DNA of 64,000 bases from Hydrogenophaga sp. BPS33 (GTDB lineage: Bacteria > Pseudomonadota > Gammaproteobacteria > Burkholderiales > Burkholderiaceae_C). Shown here in pieces: positions 10,927 through 20,118 of the stretch. The translations under genes were made by a program, and so were the position numbers. The notes beneath the pieces are model-generated. The model was not told the origin of the DNA and ran no database searches. It worked only from the letters and a program-made list of their open reading frames with translations. The stretch lies in assembly GCF_009859475.1 (NCBI RefSeq), contig NZ_CP044549.1, forward strand, positions 1,240,001 to 1,304,000, written 5' to 3'. The stretch's first letter is position 1, and every line of letters starts with the position of its first letter.

Positions 10927-11346
10927 ATGAATATTCCTTTGTACAAACCCCAAGAACCCACGCGCCACGCCACGCCCTTCGAGTGGATCGGCAGCGAAGA
11001 AAAAGTGCGCGAACTGGTCGAGCGTTTCTACGACCTGATGGACATCGAGCCGGGCTACGCCGCCTTGCGCGCCACGCACGGCAGTACCTTGGAGAACGCG
11101 CGGCAGCGCCTCTTCTGGTTCCTGTGCGGCTGGCTGGGCGGCCCACAGCACTACACCGAAAAGTTCGGCCACCCGATGCTGCGCGCGCGCCACATGCCCT
11201 TTGCCATTGGCATCCAGGAGCGCGACCAGTGGCTGGCGTGCATGGACCAGGCGATGGGCGAGACCGGGGTGGACGAGGCCTTGCGCGAGCGGCTCAGGAC
11301 CAGTTTTTTCCAGACGGCGGATTGGATGCGGAACACGCCGCGGTAG
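10927..11346 (+). CDS. Group II truncated hemoglobin
   Basis: The 139-residue protein matches group II truncated globins in length. It has a proximal heme-ligand histidine in RARHMPF (H89) and the hallmark tryptophan at position G8 in DQWLACMDQ (W102). The B-helix segment VERFYDLMD and the pre-F-helix region FGHPMLR are also typical. Proteins of this group bind O2 or NO and are usually linked to oxidative or nitrosative stress. It begins nine bases after the permease stop codon and could be co-transcribed with it, although a functional link is not evident. Confidence 0.9.
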   Translation: MNIPLYKPQEPTRHATPFEWIGSEEKVRELVERFYDLMDIEPGYAALRATHGSTLENARQRLFWFLCGWLGGPQHYTEKFGHPMLRARHMPFAIGIQERDQWLACMDQAMGETGVDEALRERLRTSFFQTADWMRNTPR

Positions 11347-11472
11347 TTGCTCTTCATCGTGCGACTGAGTCGGGCCACCCGCCACGGGTGGTGTGGATTC
11401 CGCGTGGCGGCGTAGCATATCCAGCATCCCTTGGGGGCGGCCACTGGCGGCGGTTCCCGTATTTCTGCTGCC

Positions 11473-13038
11473 ATGCCCCACACCGACTCCGGCTCCAAAG
11501 TCCGCTTCTGCAGCGTCCCCGATCTGATTCGCGACATGGCGCTAAAACGGCCCCACGCCATCGCTCTGATCTGTGGCGGCCAGCGAATCACCTACTGCGA
11601 ACTCGATGCGCTCGCCGCACGCGTTGCAGCGTCGTTGCAGCGCGATGGCCTGCGCCGGGGCGACACTGTGGCGGTCTGCGCAGCGCCTTCCATTGCCTAC
11701 GTGGCCGTGTTCCTTGGCGCCGTGCGGGTGGGCGTGGTGGTGGCGCCGTTGGCGGCCACGGCCACACCGGAATCCTTGGCGGCCATGGTGCACAACGCCC
11801 GGGCCAGCCTGCTATTCGCCGATTCGAGTACAACTGCATGGGTGCGCAACGCAGGCCTGGGTGACATCTGCCTGGTGCTGGAGCCGGGCAGCGCCAGCCT
11901 GGGCACCTGGCTGGTGCACGAAGGCAAGCTGCCAGCGCCGGTGGAGATCGCGCCGGACTGGGCTTTCAACATCATCTACTCGTCCGGCACCACGGGCTCT
12001 CCCAAAGGCATCGTGCAGACGCACGAACGGCGAGTCGCCCAGGTTTCGCGCCGCGACTTGCTCGGCTACGGAACGGATTCGGTGACGCTATTGGCCACAC
12101 CGCTGTATTCCAACACCACGCTGGTGGCGCTCTTCCCAACCCTGGTCGCCGGTGGCACCGCCGTGTTGATGCCCAAGTTCGACGCGCGGGGTTTTCTGGT
12201 GCTTGCCGAACAGGAGCGCGCTACCCATACCATGCTGGTGCCGGTGCAATACCAGCGCATCCTGGCCGAGCCTGGGTTCGACAGCTTTGACCTGACCCGC
12301 TTCCGCATGAAGCTCTGCGCCGGTGCTCCCTTCTCGGCGGCACACAAGCGCGAAGTGCTGCGGCGCTGGCCGGGAGGCCTGATCGAGATGTACGGCACCA
12401 CTGAAGGCGGCGGGAGTTGCATGCTGGATGCGCAGCGCTACCCGGACAAGCTTCACACCGTGGGCAAGCCTTCCGCGGGAAGCGAGTTTCAGGTGATTGA
12501 CGAGCAAGGCCATGTCTTGCCGCAGGGAGAGACGGGCGAGATCGTCGGCAGGGCTACCACCATGATGGAGCGCTACCACGGCCAGGCGGCCAGCGAGGCA
12601 ATCGAATGGTTCGACGCGCAGGGCCGTCGCTTTCTGCGCAGCGGCGATGTGGGCTACTTCGACGCCGACGGGTTCCTGGTGCTCGTGGATCGCCGCAAGG
12701 ACATGATCATCAGCGGCGGTTTCAACATCTACCCAAGTGACCTGGAGCAGCAGCTGCGTCGGCACCCGCAGGTGCAGGACGCAGCGGTCATCGGCGTGCC
12801 TTCAGAACGCTGGGGCGAGACGCCGGTGGCGTTTGTGATTCCTCGGCGCGGCAGCCATCTGGACACGCAGGAAGCGCTGGCCTGGTGCAACGCGAAGCTG
12901 GGCAAGACCCAGCGCCTGGCGGACCTGTACCTGGTGGCGGACTTCCCGAGAAACCCGCTCGGCAAAGTGCTCAAGCGCGAGCTGCGCGAGGTCTACAACG
13001 CCTCCACGTCAGCCCCCCCGCCGGGGGGGGCGACATAG
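11473..13038 (+). CDS. AMP-dependent acyl-CoA synthetase/ligase
   Basis: It activates a carboxylic acid to its CoA thioester using ATP. The 521-residue enzyme has the AMP-binding P-loop YSSGTTGSPKG at 169-179, the adenylate motif YGTTEG, the hinge segment DRRKDMIISGGFNIYP and a C-terminal catalytic lysine in NPLGKVLKREL. I chose the ATG at 11473 (MPHTDSGSKVRF) because the family domain begins shortly after; an upstream frame extension is less likely. It precedes two thiolase/SDR pairs by 55 bases and probably feeds that pathway. The substrate (aromatic, alicyclic or branched acid) cannot be read from sequence. Confidence 0.85.
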   Translation: MPHTDSGSKVRFCSVPDLIRDMALKRPHAIALICGGQRITYCELDALAARVAASLQRDGLRRGDTVAVCAAPSIAYVAVFLGAVRVGVVVAPLAATATPESLAAMVHNARASLLFADSSTTAWVRNAGLGDICLVLEPGSASLGTWLVHEGKLPAPVEIAPDWAFNIIYSSGTTGSPKGIVQTHERRVAQVSRRDLLGYGTDSVTLLATPLYSNTTLVALFPTLVAGGTAVLMPKFDARGFLVLAEQERATHTMLVPVQYQRILAEPGFDSFDLTRFRMKLCAGAPFSAAHKREVLRRWPGGLIEMYGTTEGGGSCMLDAQRYPDKLHTVGKPSAGSEFQVIDEQGHVLPQGETGEIVGRATTMMERYHGQAASEAIEWFDAQGRRFLRSGDVGYFDADGFLVLVDRRKDMIISGGFNIYPSDLEQQLRRHPQVQDAAVIGVPSERWGETPVAFVIPRRGSHLDTQEALAWCNAKLGKTQRLADLYLVADFPRNPLGKVLKRELREVYNASTSAPPPGGAT

Positions 13039-13093
13039 TAGCCATGCGGATGCAGACTTCGGCCACACCTCCACTCTATAAAGCCGAAGTCCT

Positions 13094-14290
13094 ATGAGTC
13101 AGAAAACCTTTATTGCCGGAGTCGGCATGGTCCCCTTTACCAAACCCGGCGCGAGTCCGACCTATGTCGAAATGGGCGCCGATGCCGTGCGTCGCGCGCT
13201 GGCCGATGCGGGCATTTCGTACGACAAGATCCAATCTGCATATGCGGGCTATGTGTACGGTGACTCCACCTGTGGCCAGACCGTTCTCTACGAAGTCGGC
13301 CGCACGGGTATTCCCATTTTCAACGTCAACAACAATTGCTCCACCGGCTCGAGTGCACTCCTGCTGGCGCGCACCGCCGTCGAGTTGGGACAAGTAGATT
13401 GCGCACTGGCCGTTGGATTCGAGCAGATGCAGTCGGGCGCGCTGCGTTCGCATTGGGACGATCGGCCGCAGACGCGCACGCGCTTTCATCCGATCTGGCA
13501 AGGCCTTACGCCCGATGCCGAGGGTGTGCCCCGCGCGGTGCGGTGCTTCGCCGGCGCCGGGCGCGAGCACATGCAGAAATACGGCACGAAGCTGGAGACG
13601 TTTGCGGCCATCCGCGCCAAGGCCAGCCGCCACGCCGTGAACAACCCGCTGGCCATTTTCCGCCAGGAGCTGACGGTGGAGGACGTGATGAACGACAAGG
13701 CCATCTGGCCCGGTGTGGCGACGCGCCTCATGGCATGCCCGCCCACGTGCGGCGCGGCGGCAGCCATTGTGGTGTCGGAAAAATTTGCCCGCCGCCATGG
13801 CCTTCGCACCGACGTACAGATCCTCGCGCAGTCGATGGTGACGGACCTGGTCGAGTCCTTCGACCCGCCCTCGATGATCAGCTACGTGGGTTTTCACATG
13901 TCGCGCGCGACAGCGCAAAGCGTGTATGAAAAAAGCGGCGTGGACCCAAAGGATGTGCGCGTGTGCGAGCTGCACGATTGTTTTGCCCACAACGAACTGC
14001 TCACCTACGAGGCCATTGGTCTCTGCCCGGAAGGGGAAGCCGAGCGGTTTGTGCTGGACGGCGACAACACCTACGGCGGCCAATGCGTGACCAATCCTTC
14101 GGGTGGCCTGCTTTCCAAGGGTCACCCTCTGGGTGCCACCGGATTGGCGCAGTGCTACGAGCTCACGCATCAGCTGCGCGGCACGGCCGACGCCCGCCAG
14201 GTGGACAACCTGGACATTGCCCTGCAACACAACCTGGGGCTGGGCGGGGCCTGCGTGGTGACGCTGTACGGCCGCGCCGACGCGCACTAG
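13094..14290 (+). CDS. Thiolase-family acetyl-CoA acetyltransferase (SCP2-type), first copy
   Basis: The 398-residue protein resembles SCP2/lipid-transfer-type thiolases that cleave 3-oxoacyl-CoA. Visible active-site features are a cysteine in NNNCSTGSSA (C82), HDCFAHNEL near 293, and GGLLSKGHPLGATG near 340. These correspond to the nucleophile and the two catalytic histidine blocks. It is closely related to the gene at 15203 (shared blocks MACPPTCGAAAAIV and DGDNTYGG), so the two arose by duplication. It is the first of four co-directional genes thiolase-SDR-thiolase-SDR. Such non-classical thiolases often act on steroid-like or branched side chains. Confidence 0.82.
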   Translation: MSQKTFIAGVGMVPFTKPGASPTYVEMGADAVRRALADAGISYDKIQSAYAGYVYGDSTCGQTVLYEVGRTGIPIFNVNNNCSTGSSALLLARTAVELGQVDCALAVGFEQMQSGALRSHWDDRPQTRTRFHPIWQGLTPDAEGVPRAVRCFAGAGREHMQKYGTKLETFAAIRAKASRHAVNNPLAIFRQELTVEDVMNDKAIWPGVATRLMACPPTCGAAAAIVVSEKFARRHGLRTDVQILAQSMVTDLVESFDPPSMISYVGFHMSRATAQSVYEKSGVDPKDVRVCELHDCFAHNELLTYEAIGLCPEGEAERFVLDGDNTYGGQCVTNPSGGLLSKGHPLGATGLAQCYELTHQLRGTADARQVDNLDIALQHNLGLGGACVVTLYGRADAH

Positions 14291-14329
14291 GAAGCAGGCG
14301 GAAATCCCCAGAAAGGAGAAAGACAAAGC

Positions 14330-15166
14330 ATGCACAGAACTCTGGAATCCAAAGTCGCCATCGTCACCGGTGCTGGCCGCGGCATCGGCCGCGCCGTGGC
14401 GCTCAAGCTGGCGAGCGCCGGTGCAGCCGTCGTCGTCAACGACCTGGACGAGTCACCCGCGCTCGACGTCGTCGCTGAAATCGAGCAGGCCGGCGGCCGG
14501 GCGCTGGCGCTTGCTGGAAGCGTGACCGCACCGGACTTCGGCACGCGCACCGTGGCCGCCACGCTCGATGCCTTTGGCGCTATCGACATCATCATCAACA
14601 ACGCCGGCTACACCTGGGACAACGTGATCCAGAAGATGACCGACGAACAGTTCGAGGCCATCCTCACCTGTCATCTCACGGCGCCCTTCCGGCTGCTGCG
14701 CGCTGCGCAACCCTACCTGCGCAGTGTGAGCGCCGCCGAAGAAGCGCAGGGCCGGGAGGTGTTCCGCAAGGTGGTCAATGTCTCGTCGGTGTCGGGCACC
14801 GGAGGCAATGCCGGCCAGGCCAATTATTCGGCGGCCAAGGCCGGCATCATCGGGCTGACCAAGTCGCTTGCCAAGGAGTGGGGACGCATGAAGGTCAACG
14901 TCAACTGCGTCGCATTCGGCGCGATCGAGACACGGCTCACCCAACGCGTGCCGCAAGGCGGGGAAGCCTTCGTGTCCATCGAAGGACGCGAGATCCGAGT
15001 GGGCATACCGGCCGACCGCGCCACCGCGCCGGGACGCGAGATTCCGCTGGGACGGCTGGGCACACCCGAAGAAGCAGCCGGTTCGATCTACCTGTTCTGC
15101 CTGCCCGAGTCCGACTACATCAGCGGCCAGACCATCATCTGCGGCGGCGGCCGTGGTGGCTTCTGA
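14330..15166 (+). CDS. Short-chain dehydrogenase/reductase (FabG-like)
   Basis: This 278-residue NAD(P)-dependent oxidoreductase has the cofactor motif TGAGRGIGRA at about 13-22, the structural NNAG motif and the catalytic tyrosine-lysine pair in NYSAAKAGIIG, preceded by the serine in NVSSVSG. It is longer than the usual 250 residues because of an insertion between the catalytic region and the C-terminus, around the stretch EAFVSIEGREIRVG. A likely role is 3-hydroxyacyl-CoA dehydrogenation ahead of a thiolase. It lies 39 bases after the first thiolase with a GAAAGGAGAAAG ribosome site, clearly in the same operon. Confidence 0.85.
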   Translation: MHRTLESKVAIVTGAGRGIGRAVALKLASAGAAVVVNDLDESPALDVVAEIEQAGGRALALAGSVTAPDFGTRTVAATLDAFGAIDIIINNAGYTWDNVIQKMTDEQFEAILTCHLTAPFRLLRAAQPYLRSVSAAEEAQGREVFRKVVNVSSVSGTGGNAGQANYSAAKAGIIGLTKSLAKEWGRMKVNVNCVAFGAIETRLTQRVPQGGEAFVSIEGREIRVGIPADRATAPGREIPLGRLGTPEEAAGSIYLFCLPESDYISGQTIICGGGRGGF

Positions 15167-15202
15167 GCCGCCTCCTTCAATCAGCGGCGGAGACACATCA
15201 AC

Positions 15203-16387
15203 GTGACTGCACAAGCATACATCGCGGGCGTCGGCATGACGCCATTCAAGAAGCCTGGCGACAACGAACCGTACCCACAAATGGCCCAGGCCGCCGTGCG
15301 CGCGGCGCTCGCCGACGCCGGCCTGGACTATTCGAAGATCCAGCAGGCCTATGTGGGCTACGTCTATGCCGACTCGACCGCCGGGCAGCGCGCGCTGTAC
15401 GAGGTCGGTATGAGCGGCGTGCCCATCGTCAACGTCAACAACAACTGCTCCACTGGTTCGACTGCGCTGTTCCTGGCGCGGCAAGCCGTGCAGAGCGGGG
15501 CGGCCGAGTGCGTGCTGGCGCTGGGGTTCGAACAGATGAAGCCCGGGCCTCTCGGTTCGGCCTGGCCCGATCGGCCCAGCCCCTTTGACCGTTTCAACCA
15601 GACCACCGACGAACTCATGGGCGCCAAGGACTTGCCCCGCGTGCTACGCTACTTTGCGGGTGCGGGGCGCGACCACATGGCGCAGTACGGCACCAAGCTA
15701 TCGACCTTTGCCAAGATCCGCGCCAAGGCCAGTCGGCATGCGGCAAACAACCCGCTCGCCTTGTTCCGCACTCCGCTGAGCGAAGACGACGTACTCGCAT
15801 CCCCCTCGCTGCTGGAAGGGCTCATGACGCGGCTCATGGCCTGCCCGCCCACCTGCGGCGCCGCAGCGGCCATCGTATGTTCTGAGGCGTTTGCCGAGCG
15901 CCACGGCCTCAGGCGAGACGTGCGCGTTGTGGCACAAAGCATGACCACCGACAGGCCCGAGGTTTTCGAATCGGGCGATATGCGCGAACTGGTGGGTTTT
16001 GGCATGGCGAAGGAAGCGGCGCGGCAGGTCTACGAGCAGGCTGGCATCGGGCCGCAGGATGTGGATGTGGTCGAGCTGCACGACTGCTTTGCGCAGAACG
16101 AGTTGCTCACCTACGAATCGCTGGGCTTGTGCCAGGAAGGCGAGGCCGAAGCCTTCGTGTGCGATGGCGACAACACCTACGGCGGGCGCGTGGTCACCAA
16201 CCCGTCCGGTGGCCTGCTGTCCAAGGGCCATCCGCTAGGTGCCACTGGCTTGGCCCAATGTTTTGAGTTGACGCATCAGTTGCGCGGCACGGCCGAGGCG
16301 CGGCAGGTCGAGGGAGCTCGGCTGGCCCTGCAGCACAACCTGGGCATGGGGGGCGCTTGCGTCGTCACGCTCTACGAACGCGTCTGA
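15203..16387 (+). CDS. Thiolase-family acetyl-CoA acetyltransferase (SCP2-type), second copy
   Basis: The 394-residue paralogue of the thiolase at 13094 keeps the same active-site blocks: NNNCSTGSTA (C82), HDCFAQNELLTYE and SKGHPLGATG. The start codon is GTG at 15203, placed after GGCGGAGACAC. Keeping two full-length, intact copies in one operon suggests either two substrates of different chain length or a heteromeric enzyme. It is followed after 12 bases by the second SDR. Function as 3-oxoacyl-CoA thiolase is inferred from family and context. Confidence 0.82.
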   Translation: MTAQAYIAGVGMTPFKKPGDNEPYPQMAQAAVRAALADAGLDYSKIQQAYVGYVYADSTAGQRALYEVGMSGVPIVNVNNNCSTGSTALFLARQAVQSGAAECVLALGFEQMKPGPLGSAWPDRPSPFDRFNQTTDELMGAKDLPRVLRYFAGAGRDHMAQYGTKLSTFAKIRAKASRHAANNPLALFRTPLSEDDVLASPSLLEGLMTRLMACPPTCGAAAAIVCSEAFAERHGLRRDVRVVAQSMTTDRPEVFESGDMRELVGFGMAKEAARQVYEQAGIGPQDVDVVELHDCFAQNELLTYESLGLCQEGEAEAFVCDGDNTYGGRVVTNPSGGLLSKGHPLGATGLAQCFELTHQLRGTAEARQVEGARLALQHNLGMGGACVVTLYERV

Positions 16388-16399
16388 GGAAGCAAAAGA

Positions 16400-17188
16400 A
16401 TGAACATCACATCGACATCCGCTGTGGTCACCGGCGGTGCTTCCGGCCTGGGTGCTGCGACCGCGCGCCTGCTCGCGGCGCGTGGTGCACGCGTGGCCAT
16501 CTTTGACCAGGACGTGGCAGGCGGTGAGAAGCTTGCCGCCGACATTGGCGGCATTTTTTGCGCCGTGGACATCACATCGCAAGCCCAGGTGGAAGCTGCT
16601 TTCGACAAGTCGCGCGCTGCCCACGGGCAGGAACGCATCCTGGTGAACTGTGCCGGCATCGGCGGCCCCAACAAGACCGTCAGCCGCGACAAGGACACGG
16701 GCGAGATCCGTCCACTCGCGGTGGAGCGCTTCGAGCGCGTGATACAGGTCAACCTGATCGGTACGTTTCGCGCTGTGTCGCTGTCGGCCGCCGGCATGTT
16801 CGCCGCGCCGGTCACGGATGCCGATGCCGATGGCGAACGCGGTGTGATCATCAACACCGCCTCCATTGCGGCGCAGGATGGTCAGATGGGCCAAGTGCCC
16901 TACAGCGCGTCGAAGGCCGGCGTGGCCGGCATGACCCTCCCCCTGGCGCGCGACTTCATGGCCGAAGGCATCCGCGTCAACACTATTCTTCCAGGCATCT
17001 TCGACACGCCCATGCTGGCGCGCGCCGCGCCCCACGTTCGCGCGGCGCTCGCGGCCTCGGTGCCGTTCCCGCGGCGGTTGGGCGATGCAGACGAGTACGC
17101 CGCCGTGGTAGCCATGCTGGTGACGACGCGCTACATGAATGGCGAGTGCATCCGCCTGGACGGCGGTCTGCGCATGGCGCCGCGCTGA
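16400..17188 (+). CDS. Short-chain dehydrogenase, 3-hydroxyacyl-CoA dehydrogenase type 2 (HSD10)-like
   Basis: The 262-residue SDR has the cofactor motif TGGASGLGAA, the NCAG motif, the serine in NTASIAAQDG and the catalytic YSASK. The segments ARDFMAEGIRVNTILPGIF and DTPMLA resemble the HSD10/type-2 3-hydroxyacyl-CoA dehydrogenases, which oxidise 2-methyl-3-hydroxyacyl-CoA and related substrates. An insertion around DKDTGEIRPL is also typical of that group. It is the last gene of the operon beginning at 13094 and ends 15 bases from the convergent regulator gene at 17204. Confidence 0.83.
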   Translation: MNITSTSAVVTGGASGLGAATARLLAARGARVAIFDQDVAGGEKLAADIGGIFCAVDITSQAQVEAAFDKSRAAHGQERILVNCAGIGGPNKTVSRDKDTGEIRPLAVERFERVIQVNLIGTFRAVSLSAAGMFAAPVTDADADGERGVIINTASIAAQDGQMGQVPYSASKAGVAGMTLPLARDFMAEGIRVNTILPGIFDTPMLARAAPHVRAALAASVPFPRRLGDADEYAAVVAMLVTTRYMNGECIRLDGGLRMAPR

Positions 17189-17203
17189 GTCGCGGTGGAG
17201 CGC

Positions 17204-19948
17204 CTACAACTGCAGGTCGCGCGCCCGCGCCACGGCGGCGTCGCGCGCGGTCACGCCGAGCTTGGTGTAGATGTTCTTCAAGTGCCACTTCACGGTTTCA
17301 GGCGAGAGGCCAAGGATGCGTGCGATCTTCTTGTTGGGCAGTGCCTGACCCAGCAGGCCGAGGATTTCAAGCTCGCGCTCTTTCAGCGGCTCCAGCGGCT
17401 GCTCACGCGTTGCCGTGTCCTCTGCCAGTGCGCGCAGTGTGCGCTTGCGCGCGGCAACCTCCAGCAGACGCTGCGCATAGAAGCACAGCACCGGGTCGAG
17501 CGTGCCCGATTCCACCAGGCCGTGCAGCGCGGCAGGCATGCGACGCGAGGCGTCCAGAAGCGTGTGCACCAGGCCCAGGCGGTGTCCCAGGCGCAACGCC
17601 TCGATCAACGTGTCCACGGCCACGGTTTCGTGGCCGAGCGCGCGCTCCACGAGCGCCAGCTGCACCAGCAGGGACGCCACCGGCCGTAGCCGACCCGCCT
17701 GCTGCAGGCGCTGCAACACCTGGCGGATGCCTTCGGCCGCGGGCGCAAGCTCGCCCCTTTGCAGATGCACGGCAATCTGCGCGCGTTCGGCCAGTCGCTT
17801 GATCTCCTGCGACACGGAATCTTCCATGCCGCGCCGCTGCGCCGCCACTTCGTCCAGCTTGCACAAGGCATCAGACACTGCAAGCATCTCGCCGCGCTGC
17901 TGCTGCATGCGCAGTCGCAGACAGAGGGCGTGGGTCTGCAGACGCGCCAGGCCGTGTCTGCTCGCATAGTCCTCCAGTCTGTCCAACTGCGCCAGCGCTT
18001 CCAGGCGACGTCCGCACAGCCAGTGCGCGCTGGCCAGCACAATGGCCGCACGCAAGATGGCCTCCGGAATGCCGGCGTGCTCGATCAGATCCATGCGCGG
18101 GTCCAGCAGCTCGCACGCGGCTTCGAGTTCGTCCAGTTCGTATAGCACGTCGCCCAGCAGCGCTGCGGCCAGGTTGCGGACCTGTACACCTGCCGGGCCA
18201 TCGCCGCCAGCATCGAGCACGCGCCGGTACAGGTGCTCAGCCTCGTTCATGCGGCCTTCTAGCGTGTGCGAAAGGCCTTCCAGGCACAGGCCGGTCAGAC
18301 GCGCCACCGGGCTGTCGTGTCCAGTCTCGTGCTGGCTGAGTACCTCGCGCGCCAGCGCGTACTCGCCGCACGCCAGGTGCAGCCAGGCCATGAGGTTGGC
18401 GCGGGTGGAGACCAGCAAGTCGTCCGCACCTTCGGGCAAGCTTTGCAGTGCCGGCAACAGGCGCACCGCTGCGTCGGCATCGTCCCTGTGCAGCAGTGCG
18501 GCACAGCGCAGCAAATCGAATTCGGCGCGTTCGAGTGCGTTCAGCGGTGCGTCGCCAAGAGCGCGCATGCTGGCGTCAAGCGCATCGAGTTCGCGCGAGT
18601 TCAGGTGCACCTGGGCCTGTGCCAGGCACAAGCCCGTGTGCTGTGCCACGACTTCCAACGGCAGGCGGCGCAGCAGCGCCTTGACCAGCGCGAACTCGCC
18701 CTGGTTGAGCAGCCCGCGCACGCTCTCGCGCACCATCCTGGCAGCCGCTTCGCTCTCGCCAGCGAGCACGGCGTGCTGCACCGCCTCGGACACACTGCCG
18801 TGTGCCGAAAACCAAAGCCAGGCGCGCCGGTGCAGCTGTTGCACATGGCCTTTGGGCTGGTGCTCCTGCCGGGCTTGCAGCACCTCGCGCAGCAAGGGGT
18901 GCAGCCGCCACCAGACCCGCTTGTCGCGGTCCTGCACCTGGACGATGAAGAGGTTGTCCCGGTCCAGCCGAGAGAGCCGATGCTCGATGCGCGACGCCGT
19001 CTGCGCGCCGCCCATGAGGGCGTTGCACAGGTCTGCGCAAAAACGCCGGCAGATGGCCGTGAGCCCGAGCAGATCGACATCGGAAGCCGACAAGTGCGCC
19101 AGCACATGCTGTTCGAAGTAGGCGGCAAAGGCACCAGCGTCTTTCAGCGGCATCTCGCGTGCCGCAGTGCCTTGCTCCTTATAGTGCAGGCTGAGCAATT
19201 GCAGCCCCGCGATCCAGCCGCCCGTGCGCTCGTGCAACTGCATCGCCTCTTCCTGCGAGAGACCCAGCCGTTGCTGGAGGAACTGTTCCGATTCTGTCGG
19301 TGTGAACTGCAGATCGGGCCACGCGAAATCGACCGCCGATTGGAGCTGGCGCAGCCGCGCAATGGCGGTGCCCAGCGGGTGCGGTGGCGTGTCGCGTGAG
19401 GCCAGCATCAGGTGAAGACCGGGCGGCGAATAGTCCAGCAGCCAGTTGAGCGCCTGCAGCACCGGCTGGCTGGTGATCTGGTGCAGGTCGTCGAGCATCA
19501 GCACCAGCTCGCCGCCACGATCGGCCACGTCGTGCGCCAGCGCGATGATGCAGTGCTCCACCGCCTCCGGGTCGCGCGGCCCGCCGCTGGCGAGCAACGA
19601 CGCGGTGCGCACCGAAGCAGGGTCGACATTGCTGAGGCTGGCAAGCAGGTCGTGCAGGAATGTGTCCAGTTCGTTGTCTTCGGGCACCAGCGAGAGCCAG
19701 GCGACATCAAATCCGTGCGTCATGAGCGGCCCGCGCATGGTCAGCAGCAAGCTCGTTTTGCCGCACCCAGGTGGCCCTTGCAAAGAGATGCAGCGTTTGC
19801 GGCGCGCGTCCATCAACCGGTCGACCAGGGCCGCGCGGGGCAGCATGCCTCTGGCCATTCGAGGCGCAACGAAGCGGGTGGTGGCGGGCGTGCCTGCAGG
19901 GGAGGGAGGCCGCAGCGCAGCACCTGGGTTGGTGTGCCGAAATGTCAT
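17204..19948 (-). CDS. MalT-like large LuxR-family ATP-binding transcriptional regulator
   Basis: The 914-residue protein has an N-terminal STAND-type ATPase with Walker A GPPGCGKTS at 58-66 and Walker B LVLMLDDLH near 190. A long helical, TPR-like middle of about 500 residues follows, then a C-terminal LuxR helix-turn-helix (LKERELEILGLLGQALPNKK, then SPETVKWHLKNIYTKLGV). This is the MalT/LAL architecture, usually an activator that responds to a small molecule through the central region. It is convergent with the thiolase/SDR operon and divergent from the Bug receptor at 20119, so it probably activates this cluster; the inducer is unknown. Confidence 0.9.
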   Translation of the reverse strand: MTFRHTNPGAALRPPSPAGTPATTRFVAPRMARGMLPRAALVDRLMDARRKRCISLQGPPGCGKTSLLLTMRGPLMTHGFDVAWLSLVPEDNELDTFLHDLLASLSNVDPASVRTASLLASGGPRDPEAVEHCIIALAHDVADRGGELVLMLDDLHQITSQPVLQALNWLLDYSPPGLHLMLASRDTPPHPLGTAIARLRQLQSAVDFAWPDLQFTPTESEQFLQQRLGLSQEEAMQLHERTGGWIAGLQLLSLHYKEQGTAAREMPLKDAGAFAAYFEQHVLAHLSASDVDLLGLTAICRRFCADLCNALMGGAQTASRIEHRLSRLDRDNLFIVQVQDRDKRVWWRLHPLLREVLQARQEHQPKGHVQQLHRRAWLWFSAHGSVSEAVQHAVLAGESEAAARMVRESVRGLLNQGEFALVKALLRRLPLEVVAQHTGLCLAQAQVHLNSRELDALDASMRALGDAPLNALERAEFDLLRCAALLHRDDADAAVRLLPALQSLPEGADDLLVSTRANLMAWLHLACGEYALAREVLSQHETGHDSPVARLTGLCLEGLSHTLEGRMNEAEHLYRRVLDAGGDGPAGVQVRNLAAALLGDVLYELDELEAACELLDPRMDLIEHAGIPEAILRAAIVLASAHWLCGRRLEALAQLDRLEDYASRHGLARLQTHALCLRLRMQQQRGEMLAVSDALCKLDEVAAQRRGMEDSVSQEIKRLAERAQIAVHLQRGELAPAAEGIRQVLQRLQQAGRLRPVASLLVQLALVERALGHETVAVDTLIEALRLGHRLGLVHTLLDASRRMPAALHGLVESGTLDPVLCFYAQRLLEVAARKRTLRALAEDTATREQPLEPLKERELEILGLLGQALPNKKIARILGLSPETVKWHLKNIYTKLGVTARDAAVARARDLQL

Positions 19949-20118
19949 GGTTTCATGATATCGCCGGGCATTGCCGCGCTGTGCCCTTGCGCGGCAGCAC
20001 TACCCGCTGCGGGGGGTGCCTGCGCGGGTCCTCGCCAACACAATGCACTCAACCCTTCAAAGGGTGCCCGTTCGGCGCAGCGCGCATGGAATAAACACAC
20101 ACAACGGAGACTTCGAAC

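Noticed and set aside
5700..11470. Very long reverse-strand open frame antisense to boxA, upp and the permease
   Set aside because: It overlaps well-supported genes on the other strand and codes for low-complexity Arg/Gly/Ala/His sequence typical of GC-rich shadow frames.
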